Source: CAYZPB01 sp964480445 (GTDB lineage: Bacteria; Bacillota; Bacilli; Tepidibacillales; Tepidibacillaceae). From it: 28,031 nucleotides of DNA. Positions 1 through 7,239 of the stretch are shown here, piece by piece. The stretch covers positions 1 to 28,031 of the forward strand of contig CAYZPB010000006.1 of the NCBI GenBank assembly GCA_964480445.1, written 5' to 3'. A program made the position numbers and the translations under genes. Positions within the stretch are counted from its first letter, which is position 1. The number at the start of each line of letters is the position of its first letter. The notes below the pieces were generated by a model that saw only the letters and a list, made by a program, of their open reading frames with translations, was not told the DNA's origin and searched no databases.

Positions 1-28
1 TTCGACAGGGCTCGCTTGGCTTTTTATT

Positions 29-53
29 ACACTGTTTAGTTTTCAAAGAACAA
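29..53 (-). promoter_or_regulatory. boxA-like antitermination leader of an rRNA operon (16S gene off the left edge)
   Basis: Read on the minus strand this is TTGTTCTTTGAAAACT (complement of 38-53) followed by AAACAGTGT. It resembles the boxA-type leader found before 16S rRNA genes in Bacillota, where NusB/NusE load the antitermination complex. It sits about 20-30 bases downstream of the predicted promoter at 70-99, and no coding frame covers it. The remaining leader (positions 1-28) runs off the window, so the 16S gene itself is not visible. The same motif can occur in 16S-23S spacers, but a strong promoter directly upstream favours the operon leader. Confidence 0.75.
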
Positions 54-69
54 TTTAAACAACTTTTAT

Positions 70-99
70 ATAATAGCACAACACTGTTTGGTTTGTAAA
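70..99 (-). promoter_or_regulatory. Predicted rRNA operon promoter, extended -10
   Basis: On the minus strand there is a -35 TTTACA (complement of 94-99), an 18-base spacer and a -10 TATTAT (complement of 70-75). The bases TGC directly before the -10 make it an extended -10. Upstream, toward the lysS stop, the sequence at 101-140 is very A/T rich, as in an UP element. It lies 44 bases downstream of the lysS stop and upstream of a boxA-like leader, so it most likely drives a leftward rRNA operon. No terminator is visible between lysS and this promoter. Confidence 0.7.
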
Positions 100-143
100 G
101 CGCAAAATTAAAATTCTTTTATAATTTGCAGTTTATTATTCCC

Positions 144-1634
144 TTAACGATCTCTCATCAGTGGGAAAAGTAGTACGTCTCTAATAGAAGCTTGGTTAGT
201 TAATAACATCACGACACGGTCTATCCCAATACCCAATCCACCAGTCGGTGGCATGCCTATCTCTAAGGCATGAATAAAGTCCTCATCCATTGCGTGCGCT
301 TCTTCATGACCCAAGTCTTTCTCCGCTAATTGCGCTTCAAAACGTTGTCGCTGTTCAATCGGATTATTCAGCTCGGAAAAAGCATTTCCATGCTCACGAC
401 CAACAATAAAAAACTCAAAGCGTTCTGTAAATCTTGGGTCTTCTTTATTCTTTTTAGCAAGTGGTGAAATCTCTATCGGATGTCCATAGATAAATGTTGG
501 TTGTATCAGCTTCTCTTCTACAAACTCCTCAAAAAATTCATTTACGATATGACCGAAGCTCATATGCGGCATAATTTTAAGCCCATGCTCTTTTGCCAAT
601 TTATATGCTTCCTCATCGGTTTTAACATTTAACAGATCAACGCCTGTATATTTTTTAATTGCATCAATCATCGAAATTCTTTCCCACTTAGGAGTGAGAT
701 CGATTTCAATGCCTTGATAGTCAATCTTAGTAGTACCTAAAACCTTCTGCGCTACATATGAAAGTGAACCCTCTGTGATATCCATCATCGTTTCCATGTC
801 ACCATAGGCCTCGTATAATTCTAACATAGTGAATTCTGGATTGTGTTTGGTTGAAACTCCCTCGTTACGGAAAACTCGCCCAATCTCATAAACCTTGTCA
901 ATCCCGCCAACAATCAGTCGCTTCAAATGCAATTCCAAAGCAATTCGCAAATACAGCTCCATATCTAATGTATTATGATGTGTAACAAAGGGACGCGCCG
1001 TCGCTCCACCAGCAATACTATGTAGAGTTGGTGTCTCAACCTCAAGATAGCCTTTTCCATCTAAATATTCACGAAAAGCACTGATTATTTTACTACGAAG
1101 GATAAAGGTCTCTTTAACTTCTGGGTTTACAATTAAGTCTACGTAGCGTTCACGATAACGCAACTCAACATCCTTCAACCCATGATATTTATCTGGCAGA
1201 GGATGTAATGACTTCGTCAGTACGTGCAGTTCCTTAACACGAACGCTTAACTCGCCCTTATTAGTTTTAAATACTGTGCCCACCACTCCAATAATATCGC
1301 CTAAATCGAGCAGGTCAAAAGCCGCAAATTCATTGTCACTCACCTGATCCATCCGGATGTAAAGTTGAATTTTGTCGCTGCCATTTTGAATATGAGCAAA
1401 GCCAGCCTTACCTTGTATCCGTTTCGTCATTATTCTGCCGGCAATCCGAACCGCCACATTCTTTTCCTGCAGCTCTTCCCTATCATACTGTTCGTATTCC
1501 TCCAGCAACTCTTTAGCTGTTGTCGTCGATGCAAAACTATCTCCAAACGGATCAAAACCTAGCTCCTCTAGCTTCTCAAGCTTTTGACGACGTAAAAGAA
1601 GTAGATCATCTAAATCTACTCTTTCTTCCTCCAT
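144..1634 (-). CDS. lysS: Lysyl-tRNA synthetase, class II
   Basis: Charges tRNA-Lys with lysine in the cytoplasm. The 496-residue length is typical of bacterial class II LysRS. An N-terminal OB-fold anticodon-binding domain covers about residues 60-145. The catalytic core shows GGATARPF around 209-216, motif 2 as GRVFRNEG followed by NPEFTMLE (about 252-272), and motif 3 as GLGIGIDR near the C terminus. The ATG start has only a weak G-rich ribosome site (GGGG, about 10 bases upstream). It is the last protein gene before the rRNA promoter and lies 48 bases behind greA, probably co-transcribed with it. The greA-lysS-rrn order is common in Bacillota. Nothing unusual was seen in the catalytic motifs. 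Confidence 0.97.
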   Translation of the reverse strand: MEEERVDLDDLLLLRRQKLEKLEELGFDPFGDSFASTTTAKELLEEYEQYDREELQEKNVAVRIAGRIMTKRIQGKAGFAHIQNGSDKIQLYIRMDQVSDNEFAAFDLLDLGDIIGVVGTVFKTNKGELSVRVKELHVLTKSLHPLPDKYHGLKDVELRYRERYVDLIVNPEVKETFILRSKIISAFREYLDGKGYLEVETPTLHSIAGGATARPFVTHHNTLDMELYLRIALELHLKRLIVGGIDKVYEIGRVFRNEGVSTKHNPEFTMLELYEAYGDMETMMDITEGSLSYVAQKVLGTTKIDYQGIEIDLTPKWERISMIDAIKKYTGVDLLNVKTDEEAYKLAKEHGLKIMPHMSFGHIVNEFFEEFVEEKLIQPTFIYGHPIEISPLAKKNKEDPRFTERFEFFIVGREHGNAFSELNNPIEQRQRFEAQLAEKDLGHEEAHAMDEDFIHALEIGMPPTGGLGIGIDRVVMLLTNQASIRDVLLFPLMRDR

Positions 1635-1682
1635 AATAAATCATCCCCATATCAATTTTTTAAAACACAATTGCATGCTTAA

Positions 1683-2162
1683 CTATTTTTTTCTAATAGA
1701 TAAGACTTTATATTTCATAACACCCGACGGCGTATTAACATCAACGATCTCATTCTTTTTTCTACCAAGAATTGCAGAGCCCAAGGGTGATTCGTTAGAA
1801 ATTAAGTTTGCCATAGGATCTGCTTCAGTAGAACCTACAATAGTGTATTCCACTGTTTCAGCAAACTCAATATCCTTTAATCGCACCGTTGTACCAACGC
1901 TTACCACGTCCGTGTTTACTTCATCTTCCTTGATAATTCTTGCATTACGAAGCATGTTCTCGATGGTTAAGATTCTACCCTCAACAAAAGCTTGTTCATT
2001 CTTAGCATCTTCATATTCCGAGTTCTCTGATATATCACCATAGCTGACTGCATTTCTAATCTTCTCTGTTACGTCATGTCTTTTAACTGTTTTTAATTGT
2101 TCCAATTCTTCTTCCAGTTTTTTGTAGCCCAATGGTGTAACGATAACCTCTTTATTAACCAT
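1683..2162 (-). CDS. greA: Transcription elongation factor GreA
   Basis: Rescues backtracked RNA polymerase by stimulating cleavage of the 3' end of the transcript through the secondary channel. The 159 residues match the family (about 158). The N-terminal coiled coil carries the tip sequence GDISENSEYEDAK, with acidic residues D43 and E46 equivalent to the functional D41/E44 pair of E. coli GreA. The C-terminal FKBP-like domain follows, ending GSAILGRKKNEIVDV...YKVLSIRKK. The ATG at 2162 is preceded by a good site (AAGAGGGG, 7 bases away). It is the first gene after the dusB terminator and is followed by lysS. No convincing consensus promoter was found in its 52-base upstream gap. Confidence 0.96.
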   Translation of the reverse strand: MVNKEVIVTPLGYKKLEEELEQLKTVKRHDVTEKIRNAVSYGDISENSEYEDAKNEQAFVEGRILTIENMLRNARIIKEDEVNTDVVSVGTTVRLKDIEFAETVEYTIVGSTEADPMANLISNESPLGSAILGRKKNEIVDVNTPSGVMKYKVLSIRKK

Positions 2163-2214
2163 ATGCTTACCCCTCTTTAAATCCTATTTATTTATCTTGA
2201 ACTAGTACATTAAT

Positions 2215-2254
2215 AAAAAGCTTATTTTAACCGCTTGCGGTCAAATAGCTTTTT
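2215..2254 (-). terminator. Rho-independent terminator after dusB
   Basis: A hairpin with outer arms AAAAAGCT and AGCTTTTT and inner arms CCGC/GCGG around a short TT(AA) loop, imperfect in the middle. It has A/T runs on both sides, so it could work in both directions. In the minus direction it ends the coaX-to-dusB unit and separates it from greA-lysS. Confidence 0.8.
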
Positions 2255-2289
2255 CCTATACCATCTTGATTTGTTGCGTTGATTATAAA

Positions 2290-3276
2290 TCATTCATTTA
2301 TCAATGTCAACTCTACTTCAGCAATATAAGCTTGCATTATAGCAGCAATTTCAGCCCTCTTGGTTGCTTTATTTGCCAAGTCACGAACGCGCGCAGACTG
2401 CGGCATGCCTTTCAAATACCAACCAGCGTGCTTACGCATCTCCTGCACACCCATCTTTTCGCCTTTTAGGCCAACCAAGCGGTCAAGGTGTTCTAGAGCA
2501 ATTTTTAATTTCTCTTGCGGTTCGGGCTCACCAACCAGTATCCCCTCTTCTAAAAACCGGACTGTTCGATACAAGATCCAAGGATTTCCAAGCGCAGCCC
2601 GACCAATCATTACACCGTCAACGCCCGTCTCATCAATCATTCGTTTAGCATCTTCTGGGCTTCTGATGTCGCCGTTTCCAATCACCGGAATCGACACAGC
2701 CCGCTTCACCTTGCCGATAATATCATAATCGCAAACACCTCGAAACATTTGCTCTTTGGTTCTGCCGTGAATCGCAATTGCACTAGCCCCAGCGCTCTCA
2801 ATCGCTTTCGCATTTTCCACTGCCAAAATTGTCCGCTCATCCCAACCGCTGCGAATTTTAACCGTTACAGGTTTCTTTACCGCGTCAACTATCGCTTTAA
2901 TCGCCTGTTCAATTTTTGTAGGTGAGATAAGCCAGGCGGAACCCCCACCATTTTTTGTTACCTTCGGAACGGGACACCCCATATTAATATCGATTATATC
3001 TGCGGCCGATTGCGTATCAATAATCTGAGCAGCTGCAACTAAACTAGCTGTCTCCCTCCCAAACACCTGCATACTAACAGGATGCTCCTCAGGATCAATC
3101 TCTAGCATGCGCAATGTATATTCGTTATTCAATAAAAGCGCCTTATCACTAACCATCTCAGTTGTGACAAGGCCTGTTCCGAAGCGACGCGCTATAATCC
3201 TAAAAGCTTGATTATTAACCCCTGCCATCGGTGCCAGTATAACATTATTAGCTAATTCTACATTACCTATTCTCAT
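2290..3276 (-). CDS. dusB: tRNA-dihydrouridine synthase (DusB/YacF family)
   Basis: A flavoenzyme that reduces uridines in the D-loop of tRNA to dihydrouridine. The 328 residues fit the family. The FMN-binding TIM barrel starts with LAPMAGVNNQAFR. The catalytic cysteine lies in INMGCPVPKV, followed by KIRSGWD, IHGRT, IPVIGNGDI and GVMIGRAALGNPW (flavin phosphate binding). The ATG at 3276 has its ribosome site (GAGAGGG) 13 bases upstream, longer than usual. That site lies in a 20-base tandem duplication at 3281-3320, so the leader may have been altered by the duplication. It is the last gene of the coaX-prsA-fol-dusB unit. The folK-dusB order matches the B. subtilis folK-yazB-yacF region without yazB. 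Confidence 0.96.
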   Translation of the reverse strand: MRIGNVELANNVILAPMAGVNNQAFRIIARRFGTGLVTTEMVSDKALLLNNEYTLRMLEIDPEEHPVSMQVFGRETASLVAAAQIIDTQSAADIIDINMGCPVPKVTKNGGGSAWLISPTKIEQAIKAIVDAVKKPVTVKIRSGWDERTILAVENAKAIESAGASAIAIHGRTKEQMFRGVCDYDIIGKVKRAVSIPVIGNGDIRSPEDAKRMIDETGVDGVMIGRAALGNPWILYRTVRFLEEGILVGEPEPQEKLKIALEHLDRLVGLKGEKMGVQEMRKHAGWYLKGMPQSARVRDLANKATKRAEIAAIMQAYIAEVELTLINE

Positions 3277-3280
3277 CTAA

Positions 3281-3320
3281 CTATCTAATCCCTCTCTTAT
3301 TTATCTAATTCCTCTCTATA
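3281..3320 (-). repeat. 20-base imperfect tandem duplication containing the dusB ribosome-binding site
   Basis: Positions 3281-3300 and 3301-3320 match at about 15 of 20 bases. On the minus strand each copy contains a purine-rich GAGAGG stretch followed by an ATTAGATA-like sequence, so the dusB Shine-Dalgarno appears twice. The upstream copy overlaps the folK stop codon (3316-3318). Confidence 0.7.
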
Positions 3321-3810
3321 CAAGTTGATAAACTGAAATGCCAGGCAACTGTTTTTCATTATCGATTATCAGATTAGGAAGAGATCGCTCTATTCCAGGG
3401 ATTGGACCCTGATAAATCTCGTATAAAGGAAGTAAAACAAAAACTCTTTCCTGCATTAGTTTGTGCGGAATAATTAGTCGCTCATCCTCAATAATCTCTT
3501 CTCCATAAATTAAAATATCGATATCAATCGTACGCGGTCCCCAGGTTTCACTGCGCTCCCTACCTAGCCGCAGCTCTACCTCTTGTATGTAATTTAATAA
3601 CTCATGTGGACCTAGTGTCGTTGCAATAGCCACAACCATATTTAGAAAATCACCCTGCTCCAGATTTCCAACTGGCTCAGTCTCATATATTGAGGACTGA
3701 TCAACAAGCGTGATCTGAGGATGGGCAGCAAGCTCGTAAAATGCTCTTTGTAAATTATCTAGACGTTCACCCATGTTAGATCCTAAACTTAAGAAAACCT
3801 TCACCATCAC
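3316..3810 (-). CDS. folK: 2-amino-4-hydroxy-6-hydroxymethyldihydropteridine pyrophosphokinase (HPPK)
   Basis: Transfers pyrophosphate from ATP to 6-hydroxymethyl-dihydropterin, making the substrate for FolP in folate synthesis. At 164 residues it is a normal single-domain HPPK. It shows FLSLGSNMGER at the N terminus, SSIYETEPVG, QGDFLNMVV, and the signature RSETWGPRTIDIDILIYG with the metal-binding aspartates, then IIPHKLMQERVFVLLPL. The first start is GTG at 3810, overlapping the folB stop by four bases; an ATG follows immediately at 3807 (overlap of one base). The ribosome site AAGGAGAGG lies 6 bases before the GTG and 9 before the ATG, so either could be used. It is translationally coupled to folB. 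Confidence 0.96.
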   Translation of the reverse strand: MMVKVFLSLGSNMGERLDNLQRAFYELAAHPQITLVDQSSIYETEPVGNLEQGDFLNMVVAIATTLGPHELLNYIQEVELRLGRERSETWGPRTIDIDILIYGEEIIEDERLIIPHKLMQERVFVLLPLYEIYQGPIPGIERSLPNLIIDNEKQLPGISVYQLV

Positions 3811-4166
3811 TTTTTGCCTCTCCTTATTTCAACTGCTACGCTTTTTAGATAACCATGTATTGGTGGGTTAAGCTTGCGAACTCGCACAACTACCTCGCTA
3901 ATTGAAAATTGATTTAATGTCTCTTTAGCGATGTTTTCAGCGATTGCCTCAAGTAGCTGACGTTTTGTTCCCATCAATATTTCGTTAACAACATCATATA
4001 CCTTAGCGTAATCTATCGTATCATTGATATTATCGCTTTCGCCCGCTTTTTGAAGGTTTAGATACATTTCTAAATCAACCTCAAATTTCTGACCAAGTCG
4101 ATTTTCTTCCTCTAAAGCTCCGTGATAAGCATAAAACTGTATCTTCTCAAAAATTATTCGATCCAC
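3807..4166 (-). CDS. folB: Dihydroneopterin aldolase
   Basis: Cleaves 7,8-dihydroneopterin to 6-hydroxymethyl-dihydropterin and glycolaldehyde, the step before FolK. The 119-residue length is typical. It shows IIFEKIQFYAYHGALEEEN at the N terminus (the Y-HG segment includes pterin-site residues), TIDYAKVYDVV, and the C-terminal VRVRKLNPPIHGYLKSVAVEI with the conserved lysine. The start is GTG at 4166, preceded by AGGAGGAG 8 bases upstream. This ribosome site is encoded by the terminal Gly-Glu-Glu-Glu codons of folP, five bases away, so the two genes are tightly coupled. It overlaps folK at its 3' end. Confidence 0.96.
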   Translation of the reverse strand: MDRIIFEKIQFYAYHGALEEENRLGQKFEVDLEMYLNLQKAGESDNINDTIDYAKVYDVVNEILMGTKRQLLEAIAENIAKETLNQFSISEVVVRVRKLNPPIHGYLKSVAVEIRRGKK

Positions 4167-4171
4167 CTAGT

Positions 4172-5380
4172 TCACTCCTCCTCCCCAACATAGACCATTG
4201 CATCCATCATCGTAACTGCACGCTTAACCTCAAGTACATCATGCACCCGTACTAGCTGACAACCCTGTGCAATCGCCTGGCATACAGTTGCAATTGTTCC
4301 CTCAAGCCGATCCTTTTTATCTAGATTGAGCGTATTGCCAATCAATGATTTGCGCGACGCTCCCAACAAAACTGGATACCCAAGATAAACAATCTCCGCC
4401 AGTCGATTCATTACCAATAAATTCTCACACTGCGACTTAGCAAAACCGATACCTGGATCAAGTATAATCTGGTCAGATTGAATTCCAGCAGCTAGCGCAA
4501 GTTCTACACTACTACGGAGGTCAGCAATTATATCTGATAGTAGCGATTTGTAGCTCGCAAACTCACGATTGTGCATAATAATAACGGGAACTTTATATCG
4601 TGCGATTACCTCCGCCATCAACCTATCATGCTTCAAGCCCCAAATGTCATTAATCAGATTTGCACCGTTCGCAAGGGCTTGTTCTGCAACCTCCGCTTTA
4701 TATGTATCTATCGAAATAGGAATCTGTAGTTTTCCTGCTAAACCTTTTATAACTGGTAAAATTCTATCCAGTTCCTCAGCGGCAGATATTGGTATGTGCC
4801 CAGGTCTAGTAGATTCACCGCCAATATCAATGACGTCAGCACCATCTCTCTCCATTTCCAGCGCGCGATGTACCGCTGCTTCAACATCCATAAATTCCCC
4901 ACCATCGCTAAATGAATCCGGTGTTAAATTGAGAATGCCCATCACCAATGTCCTATCGCCTAACCGTAACTTTTTGCCATTACAATCCATGGTGCGTACA
5001 TCACTACGAACAGACCAATTATCGATGACTTCAGTAATTTCCTGGCCCATTTTTTTCAATCCGAAAGGTTGAACTTTTAGCTTTTGCGTTAATTCTCTAA
5101 ATTGTTTTCGTGTTCCCATTAGTAAGACATCAGATAACTCCTGTTCTAAGGCCGCAACCTTCCGATTTACGACCGCTTCACCACCACGTGATAGCATCTC
5201 TTGCTTTAGGATTAACAAGGCCTTTAAGCTTACTTGTTCAAGCTTAATTATTAACAACTCGCCCTTAGGCAACATTAGTTTAATTCCAGGACCATCTGCG
5301 CCAATCCGCAGCATCTCCTGCTTAAGGCGGTGTTCATTATTAATTGATAGTAGATGCGTATTATATTTCAACTCGGTCAC
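4172..5380 (-). CDS. folP: Dihydropteroate synthase with an N-terminal extension
   Basis: Joins p-aminobenzoate to 6-hydroxymethyl-dihydropterin pyrophosphate; it is the sulfonamide target. The DHPS barrel starts near residue 143: LVMGILNLTPDSFSDGG, DVIDIGGESTRPG, ISIDTYKAEVAEQAL, INDIWG, VIIMHNR, DPGIGFAK, LLGASRKS and RVHDV. At 402 residues it carries roughly 125 residues more than a standard enzyme (about 270-290). This front part is alpha/beta-looking and rich in Leu, Lys and Glu, and I recognise no domain in it. The longest frame starts at GTG 5380, overlapping the upstream gene by four bases, but the ribosome site GAGGTGA is too close to it. A TTG at codon 4 (5371) has GAGGTGA 5-6 bases upstream and may be the true start. 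No pab genes lie next to it, unlike B. subtilis. Confidence 0.95.
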   Translation of the reverse strand: MTELKYNTHLLSINNEHRLKQEMLRIGADGPGIKLMLPKGELLIIKLEQVSLKALLILKQEMLSRGGEAVVNRKVAALEQELSDVLLMGTRKQFRELTQKLKVQPFGLKKMGQEITEVIDNWSVRSDVRTMDCNGKKLRLGDRTLVMGILNLTPDSFSDGGEFMDVEAAVHRALEMERDGADVIDIGGESTRPGHIPISAAEELDRILPVIKGLAGKLQIPISIDTYKAEVAEQALANGANLINDIWGLKHDRLMAEVIARYKVPVIIMHNREFASYKSLLSDIIADLRSSVELALAAGIQSDQIILDPGIGFAKSQCENLLVMNRLAEIVYLGYPVLLGASRKSLIGNTLNLDKKDRLEGTIATVCQAIAQGCQLVRVHDVLEVKRAVTMMDAMVYVGEEE

Positions 5381-6303
5381 CTCACCTTAAGTGGCTCATC
5401 AAAAATCTCTACTCCTAGCTCCTCTTTTAACTGTTCCATTACTACTCCTAATGGCTCAGCATAGCTCAGTGCGAGCTCTCTTGCTATTTGGTCCTTAACC
5501 TCTGTATAACTATACTGATAAGCTTCCTCAGCTCCAAGTAACTGAACGACGTGATAACGTTCGCCAGCAGCTACAATTGCTAATTCATGTTCTTTCATAA
5601 TACGAGCTTTCCGAATAATTTCAGGTTCTACCATCATGCTATCTGCGTAAACATAGCCTAGGTCCCCCCCAGTACTTATCGACATATAATCTATCGATAA
5701 TGTGCGTGCCAGCTGATTAAAATTAGCACCAGCTTGAATATCTGTTACCAGCTCATGCGCCAGCTCCTCTGACTCCACAACAATCTGCTGTAAATGATAG
5801 CTTTCGTGAACCTTATACTTATCCATATTATTCTGATAATAAAGATTTACAGCGTCTTCAGAAACCTCAATATCTTTTGTTGCTAGCTGCTCCCAAAGTA
5901 TATAGTGCTCAACATCACGCGTAAACTGTTCCAATGTCATACCAAGTTCACTTCCTAGATAGCTAATAAACTCTTCCTCTGAAGCAAATTGACTGCGAAA
6001 CTGCCCAAGTACGCGATTAGTCTCTAATTTGTTCGCAGTTATTTTATATTTTACAGCGGCATCCCGAATCACTAATCGCTCAATCATTTCATTTAAGGTC
6101 ATTATGCCGTAGCGGTCCTTTAGCTCATTATAAAATGCTGTTTCACGAATCTCTACATTGTTAACAATCGCAACAAGATCTCCTGCACCTTTTTGGTCGC
6201 TTGTAAAATAGTAGGTTATAACACCTACCAGCACTAACAGGAGAACAACAATAATTATTATTAGATTCCTGATAACGCGCACTGAATAAGTTTTCTCTTC
6301 CAT
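5377..6303 (-). CDS. Membrane-anchored PrsA/SurA-like peptidyl-prolyl isomerase (YacD-like)
   Basis: Probably an extracytoplasmic foldase anchored in the membrane. Residues about 11-31 form one hydrophobic segment (NLIIIIVVLLLVLVGVITYYF). No lipobox cysteine follows, so it is a signal anchor rather than a lipoprotein. A SurA-N-like helical region (about 40-160) precedes a parvulin (PPIC) domain starting at YHLQQIVVESEELAHEL, with FNQLARTLSID and GGDLGYVYADSMM. At 308 residues it resembles B. subtilis YacD, which lies in the equivalent place between coaX and the folate genes. The ATG start has a weak ribosome site. It sits between coaX (17-base gap) and folP (four-base overlap). Isomerase activity cannot be judged from sequence alone. 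Confidence 0.82.
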   Translation of the reverse strand: MEEKTYSVRVIRNLIIIIVVLLLVLVGVITYYFTSDQKGAGDLVAIVNNVEIRETAFYNELKDRYGIMTLNEMIERLVIRDAAVKYKITANKLETNRVLGQFRSQFASEEEFISYLGSELGMTLEQFTRDVEHYILWEQLATKDIEVSEDAVNLYYQNNMDKYKVHESYHLQQIVVESEELAHELVTDIQAGANFNQLARTLSIDYMSISTGGDLGYVYADSMMVEPEIIRKARIMKEHELAIVAAGERYHVVQLLGAEEAYQYSYTEVKDQIARELALSYAEPLGVVMEQLKEELGVEIFDEPLKVR

Positions 6304-6320
6304 TTAAACCACAGGCCCAT

Positions 6321-7085
6321 CTAATTGTTTTTATTGTAAATTTTTACTAATCCATCTATGGTCAAAAGATTATTAACCACATCAATAGTACTAGATTCAG
6401 AAGCAATTAAATCCGCCATCCCGCCAGTTGCGATTACCTTCGGCGAGCTTCCACTCTCCGCAATAATTCGGTTAACTATCGCATCAACCTGCCCAACAAA
6501 ACCATAGATTATGCCTGCTTGCATAGCGTTAACAGTATTTTTGCCGATCACCGATGGTGGTTTAACCAGCTCTATCCTTGGTAGTTTTGCCGCTTTCTGA
6601 AAAAGCATTTCAGTCGATGTATTGATACCAGGAGCGATTGCGCCTCCTTGGTAGGTCCCATCCTTATCAATATAGTCGAAAGTTGTAGCTGTTCCAAAAT
6701 CAACAATTATTAACGGTGTTCCATACTGCTCAATAGCAGCAATTGCGTTTGCAATTCTGTCTGCACCCAGCTCCTTAGGATTTTCCAAGCCAATCTTGAT
6801 TCCTGTCTTAATCCCCGGCCCAACAATAACTGGTGTCAGTTCAAAATCCTTTTCAACCATTTTTTGAAGTGGCGAGATAAGTGGAGGTACTACAGAAGAA
6901 ATAACCACTTCCTTAACCTCTTTAAAACTGATCTGTTCACGCGCTAATAGTTGGTGGAAAATCATTGCCAACTCATCCGCAGTCTGGTTTTTGTTTGTTG
7001 AAATACGCCAAGAAAACTTAAGATTTTCCTGCTCATATAAACCTATTAGCACATTCGTATTACCGACATCAATTGCAAGGATCAT
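6321..7085 (-). CDS. coaX: Type III pantothenate kinase
   Basis: Phosphorylates pantothenate in the first step of coenzyme A synthesis; the type III family depends on a monovalent cation. The 254-residue length is normal. It has the ASKHA fold: AIDVGNTNVLIGLY phosphate-1 motif at the N terminus, RIANAIAA, VDFGTATTFDYID with the catalytic aspartate region, GGAIAPGI, and VIATGGMADLI. The ATG at 7085 is preceded by AAGGTGTAGGG at good spacing. It is the first gene of the unit that follows the ftsH terminator, with a candidate promoter at 7145-7173. The ftsH-coaX order matches B. subtilis, but hslO is not between coaX and the PrsA-like gene. Confidence 0.96.
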   Translation of the reverse strand: MILAIDVGNTNVLIGLYEQENLKFSWRISTNKNQTADELAMIFHQLLAREQISFKEVKEVVISSVVPPLISPLQKMVEKDFELTPVIVGPGIKTGIKIGLENPKELGADRIANAIAAIEQYGTPLIIVDFGTATTFDYIDKDGTYQGGAIAPGINTSTEMLFQKAAKLPRIELVKPPSVIGKNTVNAMQAGIIYGFVGQVDAIVNRIIAESGSSPKVIATGGMADLIASESSTIDVVNNLLTIDGLVKIYNKNN

Positions 7086-7106
7086 ACCCTACACCTTACC
7101 TTCTTC

Positions 7107-7135
7107 ATTATTCTCTAGTCAATTATTCTCTAGTC
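7107..7135. repeat. Perfect 14-base tandem repeat (15-base period) in the coaX leader
   Basis: ATTATTCTCTAGTC occurs at 7107-7120 and again at 7122-7135. The pair lies between the candidate coaX promoter and the coaX ribosome site, so it would be in the transcribed leader. No known function; it looks like a recent slippage duplication. Confidence 0.9.
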
Positions 7136-7144
7136 TGTAAGTTA

Positions 7145-7173
7145 ATAGTAACCTTTTTTAAGCTATCAGGCAA
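7145..7173 (-). promoter_or_regulatory. Candidate coaX operon promoter
   Basis: On the minus strand TTGCCT (complement of 7168-7173), a 17-base spacer and TACTAT (complement of 7145-7150). Each box matches consensus at four of six positions. It lies directly downstream of the ftsH terminator and about 60 bases before coaX, where a new promoter is needed. Confidence 0.5.
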
Positions 7174-7192
7174 TATTTATGCTTTTTAAAAC

Positions 7193-7226
7193 AACAAAAA
7201 GATATCTTTTACGATATCCTTTTGTT
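7193..7226 (-). terminator. Rho-independent terminator after ftsH
   Basis: The arms AACAAAA(A)GATATC and GATATC(C)TTTTGTT form a 13-14 bp stem around TTTTAC, starting about 14 bases behind the ftsH stop. On the minus strand a T-rich stretch (GTTTTAAAAA) follows. Confidence 0.82.
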
Positions 7227-7239
7227 AATTCATTTTATA

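Noticed and set aside
1365..1562. Plus-strand reading frames opposite lysS, folP, spoVB, rsmA and others
   Set aside because: All lie antisense to well-supported genes and lack ribosome sites and recognisable products; they are shadows of the minus-strand coding sequence.
2163..2214. A greA promoter after the dusB terminator
   Set aside because: The best match (TTTTTA-17-GATAAA) has a -35 with only three matching bases; not reportable as a promoter.
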